A DNA stretch of 64,000 bases from CAWEEP01 sp963808125 (lineage in GTDB: Bacteria > Chloroflexota > Dormibacteria > Aeolococcales > Aeolococcaceae): contig CAWEEP010000007.1 of assembly GCA_963808125.1 (NCBI GenBank), forward strand, positions 1 to 64,000, written 5' to 3'. The notes under the pieces were generated by a model. That model saw nothing but the letters and a program-made list of their open reading frames with translations. It did no database searches and was not told where the DNA came from. Each line of letters starts with the position of its first letter. The stretch's first letter is position 1. The position numbers were made by a program, and so were the translations under genes. Below are positions 56,974-64,000 of the stretch, piece by piece.

Positions 56974-58276
56974 GCACGCCGCCGCAGGAGCTGCGGGGGC
57001 CGGCACTAGCGGTTTCCAGCGTGCCGGCGGGACGGGTGCTTCCCCATGACCTCGACGCCGAGCAGGCGGTGCTTGGCTGCCTTCTCATCGACGCCAACGC
57101 CATCGTCGAGATCCGCGACCTCCTCGGGCCAGGCGACTTCTACGCTGAGAAGCACGCCGCCATCTGGCGCGCCGCCATCGCCCTTTCAGATCGCGGCGAG
57201 CCGGTGGACGTCCTCACCCTCAAGGTGCAGATGGAGCACGACGGCTCGCTGTCGCGGAGCGGCGGCCTCGAGTACCTCGCCGAGCTGAGCCAGAAGATGC
57301 CGACCGCGGTCTCGGTGCGCCACTACGCCCAGATCCTCGTCGACGCCTCCCTGCGCCGACGCCTCATCTCCGCCGGCGGCGAGCTGACCCAGCTCGCCTT
57401 CGACGCCCGCGCGACGACGGCCGACATCCTCGACGCCGCCGAACAGCGCGTGTTCGGCATCGCCAACTCCCGGCGAGGCCTCGAGGTCACCCACATCGCC
57501 CAACTGCTGACCGAGACCTGGGAGCTGATGGACAAGCGCGCCCGAGCCGCCAGATCGTCCACGGCGTCCCCACGAACTACACCAAGCTCGACGCGGTCAC
57601 CCAGGGCTTCCAACCCGGCGAGCTCATCGTCCTCGCCGCACGCCCATCCGTGGGCAAGACCTCGCTCGCCCTCAATATCACCCGCAACGCGGCGGTGCTG
57701 GCACAGCGCTCCGTGGCCGTGTTCAGCCTGGAGATCAGCAAGCAGGCCCTGGTGCAGCGCCTGATCTGCAGCGAGGCCAAGGTGGACGCCTTCCTCATCA
57801 GCACCGGACAGGCGGATTCGCAGTCCTACCAGCGCATCGCCCACGCCATGGACCGCCTGACCCAGGCCAACATCTGGATCGACGACACGCCGGCCCTGCC
57901 CATCTCCGAGCTGCGCGCCCGCGCCCGCCGCATGAAGGCGCAGCACAACATCGACATGGTGGTGGTCGACTACCTGCAGCTGATGCGCGGCGGCCGGCAG
58001 GAGTCGCGGGTGGCGGAGGTCTCCGACATCTCCAGCGGTCTCAAGTCCATCGCCAAGGAGCTGAACATCCCGGTGCTCGCCCTCTCCCAGCTCTCCCGCG
58101 AATCGGAGCGCCGCGAGAACCGCAAGCCACAGCTGAGCGACCTGAGAGATTCGGGGAGCATTGAGCAGGACGCAGACGTCGTGCTCTTCCTCTACCGTCC
58201 AGGCATGCACAAGGACGACGTCGATCGTTCGGTCACCGAGCTGCTCGTGGAGAAGAACCGCAACGGCCCGACGACG
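56970..58276 (+). CDS. dnaB: Replicative DNA helicase DnaB (one frameshift, C-terminus lost)
   Basis: N-terminal domain RVLPHDLDAEQAVLGCLLID...LEYLAELSQKMPTAVSVRHY; RecA-like domain with Walker A LAARPSVGKTSLALNITRNA, VFSLEISKQALVQRLI, Walker B NIDMVVVDYLQLMRGG, LSQLSRESERRENRKPQLSD and LRDSGSIEQDADVVLFLYRP. A frameshift near 57545 separates the linker. At NRNGPT, about 20 residues before the usual end, the sequence becomes unrelated. GTG 56970 overlaps rplI. The break marks a join to foreign sequence. Confidence 0.93.
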
Positions 58277-58727
58277 AAGATCGGGGGGCCAATCGCCCTG
58301 AAACAGTCGGTGAACGCGCTCGCCGCCGAGGACCTCGTCGCCAAGCGCGATCGCATCCGCAAGGCGAGGAACAGCCGGCTCACCTCGAGGATCGTCGAAG
58401 GCCTGGAGCACGATCTGCATGTCGACACGGTGCTGAAATGTCAAAATCGAGCAGTTGCGCGACGCGATCCGGCGCAGCCAGCTTCCGCTGGTCGCCGCCA
58501 CCCACGAGACCTTCAAGCGTTATCGGGACGCAAGGGGAATGACCACGCTGCTGGCCGAACATGAAGCGGTGTTCGAGCATTTGATCGACGGTCGATGGGA
58601 CGAGACGGTACCGGCGCGCTGGAGGGTCACCTTCGCCGGTCCGTCGCGCCGAGCATGGCGCTGATGAACCGGTTCGATCCGCTGCCCGCCGATCGACGCG
58701 TCCCCCTTCCTGGTCAAGGTCGGATAG
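58277..58727 (+). pseudogene. Regulator-like fragment (GntR/FCD-like C-terminal domain), frameshifted
   Basis: Fused in frame to the dnaB stump: ALKQSVNALAAEDLVAKRDR, IRKARNSRLTSRIVEGLEHD, then after a frame change at about 58440 KIEQLRDAIRRSQLPLVAAT, RGMTTLLAEHEAVFEHLIDG, and after another near 58610 ALEGHLRRSVAPSMALMNRF, ending in a TAG at 58725. The all-helical layout and LAEHEAVFEHLIDGRWDE...LEGHLRRS pattern resemble FCD ligand domains of GntR regulators. The family call is weak. Codon style resembles alphaproteobacteria; probably another genome. Confidence 0.4.
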
Positions 58728-58850
58728 AGGGATCGGGCGCCGCGCGTCGTCGAAGCGCCGCGGCGCGCGCGCAGGGATTGCGCGGCCGTCGAACCGGCGG
58801 GCGACGACCGCCTCCCGCCGCGTCCCGACTCGGCGCTATGGTTCGCCGCC

Positions 58851-59455
58851 ATGAACGAAATCGAACTGGCCGGGCTCGCGTCGATGATCGCCGAGGCTGA
58901 GACTCGAGGGGCCCGGCGGAGACTGCGCTGGTCCGGGGTTCTGCGAGCGGGCGGTCGCCGCCGGCCTGCCGCTCGCCCGCGCGCTCGTGTTCATCGACAC
59001 CTTGCATCCGGTCTATGAGGGCCGGTTGTTTCGCTGGGAGCGCAGCCAGCCCGAGGCGACGGTTTCGCCGTACGGCCGCAGCGCCGAGGGCGAGGCGGCC
59101 GAGCGCTGGCGCGCCAGCCCGTCTACCGGCTGCTGGCGAGCGGCAAATCGCTGCTGCGCCGGCGCATCACCGCCGACAACCAAACCGAGTTCGACAATTT
59201 TCCCGAGCTGCGCGCCGCCTCGATCACCGAATATGTGGCGATCATCAGCCGCTTCGCCGCCGACCGGGCGATCGGCGGGAATGGATTGCGTCTATTCCTC
59301 ATGGATGACCGACCGCGCCGACGGCTTCGACGACGGCGACATCGCGGCGCTCGAGCGGCTGATGCCGTTCTTCGCCCTGGCGGTGAAATGCGCCTCGCTC
59401 GGCCGCATCGCCGAGACCCTGGTCGAGACCTATCTCGGCCGCGACGCCGGGTGTC
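58851..59455 (+). pseudogene. Adenylate/guanylate-cyclase-type protein, N-terminal fragment (frameshifted)
   Basis: ATG 58851 gives MNEIELAGLASMIAEAET, then across several frames FCERAVAAGLPLARALVFID, TLHPVYEGRLFRWERSQPEA, FPELRAASITEYVAIISRFA, MDCVYSSWMTDRADGFDDGD, IAALERLMPFFALAVKCASL and IAETLVETYLGRDAG. This is the N-terminal sensory region found in rhizobial-type adenylate cyclases, where the cyclase domain should start after YLGRDAG. That domain is absent because the homology stops near 59455. It was identified from recall of the family, so moderate confidence. Confidence 0.55.
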
Positions 59456-59467
59456 CGTGTCGCACCC

Positions 59468-59704
59468 CTCTACTGCCGTTTTTCGCCGGCAGAGGAGGGC
59501 TACCGCCTCGATCTGAACGCCGTAGCGATTATCTGGGCTGCGGGCGTATCGTCGGCACTCGGAAAGTGGCCGGAAACCGCGCTGGAGGAGATCGCGATTG
59601 CCACAGGTGTCGCCAGTTTGTGCGCTTCCCCCCAACGCGACTTCGCGGTCCTTTGCCCGCTTTTGCGGCTTAGGTGTTTGACGGCCGGGTGGCGGAACCA
59701 CTAG
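59468..59704 (+). other. Unrecognised coding fragment
   Basis: An open frame reading EEGYRLDLNAVAIIWAAGVS, SALGKWPETALEEIAIATGV and ending at TAG 59702-59704. No start and no recognised family. It lies between two joins and is probably a piece of a third genome. Confidence 0.3.
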
Positions 59705-59714
59705 CGTCGGACCT

Positions 59715-61345
59715 TCACCGACTGCTGGACGCCGTTCCGTCCTCACACTCGGCGTCGCTTGGTGCCGAAGCCGCAAAGTATATAGGCGTCAAGGACTCCA
59801 GCAACCCATCCGCCGTCATGCATTCGAGGCTTGCAACAAACTTGGGCTGCCTCGCCTGTAACCGCTTATAGGTTTCCTCTGGCGCCCACACAATCAGCAA
59901 TTCCCTTGAGCGTGTAACGGCGACGTAGGCGATTCGCCTCTCCTCACGATCCTTATCCGCGGATGACCACCAGATCCCCGATGGGCAAGATTTTCCGGTT
60001 GTCGGAGGGCAGACGAAGATCGTGACGTCGTGTGTCTCGCCCTTAACGCCGTGCACCGTCCGGACGGGCACCCTTCCCAGCATTGAGAGGGGGGCCGCGG
60101 TACCGGGAATGTATTCGCTTGAGGGCCTGTTCCAGTCCGTCCTCTTCTGGGGCTTCAGCTTGCCGGGAATAAGTCTTAACGAGGTGGGCAGGCCGAACTT
60201 GCCGACCTCCTCATTGGCGATTGCGCCGATCTGGTTTTGGAGGTCATAAGAGATTTCCGGTGATCGGGAGTTGATTGGCTCGTAAGAGACAGTCCACCGC
60301 GAGCCTCTTCCATCGGTTCGGTTCTACTCCGGCGACCTCCAAGGTCGTGTCCAGTACTCCTTCGTGCCCGAAGATTACAAGGTCTAGGGCTGCCCGGGCT
60401 GTTGCCAGCGCTGCACCGTTGTTCTCCCTGACGGAACAGTACAACTGCACGACTCAGGTGCGAGAGTGGAAGGCAATGGAGCTTTGGGATCGCTTTTGCC
60501 ATTCTTCCAGTTAATGTCTCAACGGTAGCGTTTTGTCGTGCAACCACCTTGATGTTCGCTTCGGGCTTGGCACCGCGGATCGCTTCCACCAACCGATTCA
60601 CTTCGCTGGTCATCTCGTTGCCAATAACGAGAACTGCCCGTCCTGTTTCTCCAGTAGACCCCAACGAGCCCCCGGACTCCTTTAAATGTGTGGCTACCGA
60701 TGCGACCGCTGAAGGGCAACGACGACTAGTACGGAGCGGTACACGGACCGCGCCGAAATGGATTCGAAGCGATCAAAAAGGTCAGGGCAAGCGCCGTTGA
60801 ACTCAAAGATGGACTGATCCGGGTCTCCCGCCAGAACGCCCTGTGCCATCGGCGCAGAGAGTATCGTCAGTATGGCCTTGCCGAGGAAGTAGCCAGTGTC
60901 CTGCAGCTCATCAATAATGAGAAAGGGAACCGCCGAATAAGCTGGTAACAATTCGGGGGCCGTGGATTTGGTGACATGCGATCCTGCTTGCCCAGAACGC
61001 CGCGTCCGAATGTGTGAGACATCCTGACCGTTTCCACATTTCCCACTTAGCCTTCTTAACGTCTTTCAATTCCTCCCCTGCCAGTGGTTGCAGTGGATGG
61101 GCGGGGTGTGGCTTGTAGGCCAGGGTCGCGCCCTGGTTGTTTTCGCCAATGAACACGCAATCGAAGAGGTTGATCCCCTTATGGCCAACTGTGGCGTTTT
61201 GGTCCTTGGCGAACTTGCTCCAATGACGTGCCCCCCATTCCCCCGCGATCAGCCGCGGCGCTGGAAAGCCTTGTGAACAGAGAACAAAGAACGGGCGAAC
61301 CAAATAGCGGAACAGGAATGAGTCGATTGTTCCCACGAAGTGTCC
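59715..61345 (-). pseudogene. UvrD/Rep-like ATP-dependent DNA helicase, N-terminus missing (frameshifted)
   Basis: Superfamily 1 helicase read over several frames: HFVGTIDSFLFRYLVRPFFV, LFDCVFIGENNQGATLAYKP, VPFLIIDELQDTGYFLGKAI (Walker B region), GVLAGDPDQSIFEFNGA (motif III), VIGNEMTSEVNRLVEAIRGA, VRTVHGVKGETHDVTIFVCP (motif V) and RRIAYVAVTRSRELLIVWAP (motif VI). The Walker A region is not present: on its 5' side the frame runs straight into a DUF3786 protein. Four or more single-base indels. The stop at 59715 may be natural. Confidence 0.7.
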
Positions 61346-61773
61346 ATGACCCGTGTCGCCGCCGTGAACAATATGCCCTCCCGGCGCATCCGCCGCTGCG
61401 CGCAGACGTTTTTCATCCCGGCCGGCAGTGGCACACGACCGCGCGATTACCCGCTGATGGTACACGCGGGCGTACGTTCTGGCCGCGGGCAGATCGGCAA
61501 AGGTGACTTCCGGGCCAGGCACCTCGGGCCGCGAATCAATTGCCAAGTAGTGCAGCAATAGAATACGCCAGACAGGGCCGACTTCGCGGCCGGCCGATGT
61601 AGTAACGCGTCTGGCCGATAAATCCACTGTCAGCAAATCGTTCAAGACGGGAATCCGCGAGCTCCCGTATTCAAGCTGACCCGAGCCATAGCAACTGTTC
61701 GGAGCTTCTGATTGCACACGGCATTGAAGGCCAATTCGGCCGCACGCCGGAGGTTGTCTTGGAATTCGGGCAT
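61346..61773 (-). pseudogene. DUF3786 protein, C-terminus missing
   Basis: ATG 61773 gives MPEFQDNLRRAAELAFNAVC, then (shifted frame) IPVLNDLLTVDLSARRVTTS, PVWRILLLHYLAIDSRPEVP, TFADLPAARTYARVYHQRVI and DEKRLRAAADA. The TVDL...WxxILLLHYL...FxxLPxxxxYxxxxxxRV pattern is DUF3786, found in anaerobic Desulfobacterota and relatives. Homology ends after GGHIVHGGDTG, where the helicase begins. Function unknown. Confidence 0.65.
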
Positions 61774-61799
61774 CCGCGACGGTCCTTGATTTGCTCTGG

Positions 61800-61857
61800 G
61801 TAGGGTGCGTGAAACGCACCGCCTCCTACAAATTGTGGTGCGTTTCACGCACCCTAC
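61800..61857. repeat. Perfect 21-bp inverted repeat
   Basis: GTAGGGTGCGTGAAACGCACC (20 of these bases form the inner part) at 61800-61820 is exactly complementary to 61837-61857, with a 16-base loop. It lies just upstream of the DUF3786 start and 17 bases before the HD gene stop. The GTAGGGTGCGT core is a common palindromic intergenic repeat in several phyla; it may also serve as a terminator for the HD gene. Confidence 0.85.
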
Positions 61858-61873
61858 AAAAATCCACCACCTC

Positions 61874-62610
61874 TTAGGTGTGGAACAGGCTGCGGGCCAG
61901 GGTACGCTTGCCGCCTCCGTACGCAGGCTGCTGCTTTAAATCAGGTTTTCCCATTCGCCGGAACTGCCTGCGAAGGCGTTTCGGCCGCCATCCGGCGAGC
62001 GTCTGCGAGTCGCAAACTATCTGGAACTCGATTGTATTCGGTGTTTTCGGCCTTTTCGACAGTTCTCCAGGATCTGGCAGACCCGCCGGGCCGTATCCGG
62101 GTCCAATCTGATGTGCTTAAGCGCCTGGTCCACTGTTGCCGTGGCTTTGGGCAGGCTGGCTAAATTGCTCAGACGGATTTTCGATGAGGCCGGAATTATA
62201 CACTTCGCTTGCCATCAGCAATGCCGCGTTTGGCGCTACACGCAGGATCCCCGCCCTCTTTTCGGGCGAGTTCTTTGGCAAATTGAAAAACCCTCAGTGC
62301 ATGGGCTATGCAAGCCGGGTCGCTTTTAATTCCTGTTCCAGCCACTGAATCAATCGGGCGGCACGCAGGTTTCCATACCGCGCCCTCCGGTTGCCGCTGT
62401 GGGGCATATCCCAGGCACTCAGTTCGCCAGCGAGCACCACTGGGCACAGCCGAAGTCGGTGGGGGAGTTGAGAAACTTATGGCCGCATCGCCGGCAGCGG
62501 CCCGCGTTTTCGTCCCTGAAAATTTCGACGGGGTTGCCACACTGGGGACACGGCACCTCGACGACCGCGTTGCCCAACCAGTATCGTCTGTCTTGACCCG
62601 GACATTTCAT
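61874..62610 (-). CDS. HD-domain phosphohydrolase with N-terminal zinc ribbon (heavily frameshifted)
   Basis: ATG 62610 gives MKCPGQDRRYWLGNAVVEVP, CPQCGNPVEIFRDENAGRCR, RCGHKFLNSPTDFGCAQWCS, a distinctive Cys-rich start of a family of HD-domain proteins. Downstream, in other frames, come ACIAHALRVFQFAKELARKE (the His before the metal site), SSRVC...QILENCRKG, IEFQIVCDSQTLAG and LRTEAGKRTLARSLFHT with TAA at 61874. The HD pair itself falls in a damaged stretch near 62190 and cannot be read. Same strand as the DUF3786 gene downstream, both typical of Desulfobacterota-like anaerobes. Confidence 0.6.
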
Positions 62611-63399
62611 GGCGATTTAACCCTCTTAGGTTATTATACGTAACCGAACTAAATGGGATTTATGAATTGTTGGGCTGGGCGAGAAGTTGGTCATAAAAAG
62701 GCAAGTATAACAGACGGCCAAAAAGTTGGCTTTAGATTTGGAGTTAGGGCGATTATAATGCGGTGAAATTACTGGGCATCGAAAAGGCACGTGAGAAATT
62801 AAATGTTAATAAATATTTTTAAGTCCATATAGGATAGAGGATTGCGGCGAAATGGAGGAGAGACGAAAATTGTGCCAAATGTGAATTGAGAGTTAGGCCG
62901 ATGACGGGAGAATATAAGTCGGCGAAATTTGTTTTGGGCAGGATGTTAGTATGTCGGAATGCAATATGGCGTGGATGTGAAGTCGGAGTTTGCCGATGGC
63001 AATTGTCGTCGCGCTACGGTGCAATTGCTATGATGTAAAGTTGGAGATTAACAATTAAAACTAACTCAGTGCCCATTTCATATCCGTTTCTTACTCCCTA
63101 AACGTAATCCGACCCCTTCTAACCCCCGCTGCAGCATGGATTTCAGCAAAATTGATGACAATTTCGTGCGGAATGGTAGACTGACTTTATCGTCTTTCAT
63201 CTCTTTAAGGCCCAACAAATAGAGGCAGCGTTCGTACCTCATAGCCTGACGCTCTGAAAAGAGAGGCTTCGGGTGCGTTTGACACGGCTCATAGCGAACC
63301 GACCCCTTGAAGCAAATGCCGGAGATATCTGGCTTTTGACCTTCGTTTTCATTCTTACTTCATATCTTAAAATCCTGTAACTACTGGGGAGATTTTACA
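62611..63399. other. AT-rich stretch without recognisable genes
   Basis: About 790 bases, much lower in GC than everything before. No frame on either strand looks coding. Between 62720 and 63060 there are short degenerate direct repeats around AAATT and GGCGAAAT; 63060-63390 is plain sequence with several TATAAT-like and TTAAAAT boxes just before the HAF gene. The composition change near 62640 probably marks another join. Confidence 0.5.
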
Positions 63400-64000
63400 A
63401 TGAACCGAAAATTATTTTTTCTGGCCGTGCTAATTTTGTGTTTTTTTGATTTGTGGTACTGCTCAAGCGATTGTCCAATATACGGTCACCAACCTGGGCA
63501 CACTGGGCGGGACTGGGATAGCTGTGCCTTTGGCATCAACGACAGCGGGCAGATCCTGGCGCAAGGGAAGACACCACCACCGCTTATCATGCTTTTCTTA
63601 CAGCAGCTCGACAATATGACCGATATTGGAACACTCGGCGGAATGTACAGTGAAGCCAAGGCCATCAACACCAGTGGGCAGGTCGTGGGCTGGGCCTATA
63701 CTACTGGAATTCAGCATGCCTTCATCTACAGCAATGGAACGATGTGTGACCTTGGCTCACTTGGCCGGCAGAGTTGTGCCTGTGGCATCAACGCCAGTGG
63801 AAAGGTCGTGGGCTATTCCCTCACCTATCAGTACGATGATCATGCCTTTCTCTACAGTAATGGGACAATGACCGACTTGGGCGTACTTGGTGGAGATTAC
63901 AGCTATGCCTATGGCATAAACGACAGCGGGCAAATCGTGGGCTATTCCGATGGTCATGCCTTCCTTTACAGCGGCTCGACGATGAAAGACCTGGGAACAC
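63400..64000 (+). CDS. Secreted HAF-repeat (TIGR02913-type) protein, partial
   Basis: ATG 63400 has GGGGAG upstream. MNRKLFFLAVLILCFF is a signal peptide; with one spurious base near 63447 it continues ICGTAQAIVQYTVTNLGTLG (AQA cleavage). At least four repeats follow, each with the pattern xDLGTLGG...AxGINxSGQxVGxS...HAFLYSxGTM, for example MTDIGTLGGMYSEAKAINTS, CDLGSLGRQSCACGINASGK and TDLGVLGGDYSYAYGINDSG. Two compensating indels occur near 63590-63620. HAF repeats build beta-propeller-like extracellular domains of unknown function, common in Planctomycetota and Verrucomicrobiota. The gene runs off the window. Confidence 0.82.
   Translation, partial: MNRKLFFLAVLILCFFDLWYCSSDCPIYGHQPGHTGRDWDSCAFGINDSGQILAQGKTPPPLIMLFLQQLDNMTDIGTLGGMYSEAKAINTSGQVVGWAYTTGIQHAFIYSNGTMCDLGSLGRQSCACGINASGKVVGYSLTYQYDDHAFLYSNGTMTDLGVLGGDYSYAYGINDSGQIVGYSDGHAFLYSGSTMKDLGT

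Noticed and set aside
62720..63060. CRISPR-like spaced repeats in the AT-rich stretch
   Set aside because: Repeats are short, degenerate and unevenly spaced; no cas genes.

Overview
The window is very GC-rich up to about 62.6 kb, and its last 1.4 kb is AT-richer. The coherent part, about 5.2-58.3 kb, looks like one bacterial chromosome from a high-GC lineage. Genes are tightly packed with many ATGA/GTGA stop-start overlaps. Several genes lack a Shine-Dalgarno sequence and have a TAnnnT box 6-9 bases before the start codon, which suggests leaderless mRNAs. A DUF5679 zinc ribbon, a bactofilin, an LprG-type lipoprotein and the protein similarities I recognise point to a Chloroflexota/Dormibacterota-like or actinobacterial-grade organism. 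This placement is an inference. No tRNA, rRNA or CRISPR array was seen.

Layout. (1) 1-4.4 kb: sugar catabolism (RbsD/FucU end fragment, mannonate-type SDR, KdgK-like PfkB kinase), a lipase, an esterase and a PAP2-like fragment that stops abruptly at about 4410 against the tail of a LigD phosphoesterase gene. (2) 5.4-11 kb: gyrB-plsX-gyrA. (3) 11-18.6 kb: bactofilin, methyltransferases, EF-G-like GTPase, degenerate PlsY, DedA, ROK kinase. (4) 18.6-22 kb: glycine decarboxylase gcvPA-gcvPB and pyrE. (5) 22-28 kb: lipoprotein, transglycosylase, Nudix, HAD, DinB, a sigma-like remnant. (6) 28-37 kb: GGDEF/EAL protein, then hom-thrC-thrB-lysC-ychF-tyrA. (7) 37-38.3 kb: an FMN riboswitch driving an EamA permease, very probably a riboflavin transporter. 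(8) 38.4-44.5 kb: ArsA-type ATPase, Nudix, CaCA exchanger, methyltransferase, a deleted ABC exporter and a second EamA permease. (9) 44.6-47.6 kb: phosphate module (PhoU, OmpR-type regulator with a degenerate receiver, divergent PHS-type phosphate symporter). (10) 47.6-56 kb: TauE, ECF sigma with anti-sigma-like protein, lipoproteins, an LprG/P55-like lipoprotein-MFS pair, tRNA nucleotidyltransferase. (11) 56-58.3 kb: DUF1232, rplI and dnaB, the last broken off at about 58276.

From 58.3 kb to the end the sequence is a patchwork: a regulator-like piece and an adenylate-cyclase-type piece (alphaproteobacterial in style), an unrecognised piece, a DUF3786 gene fused to a UvrD-like helicase, an HD-domain phosphohydrolase, an AT-rich non-coding stretch and a HAF-repeat secreted protein. 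Genes break mid-domain at several joins, so these look like assembly chimeras or scaffolded fragments rather than one genome. Single-base frameshifts are scattered throughout, densest at the two ends. Many 'broken' genes are therefore probably sequencing errors; each is described as one gene with its frame changes.

Working together: the aspartate-family operon makes homoserine and threonine; gyrB/plsX/gyrA couples topology with phospholipid synthesis; the riboswitch-transporter pair scavenges flavin; the Pho genes handle phosphate uptake; the LprG/MFS pair probably moves lipids to the cell envelope.
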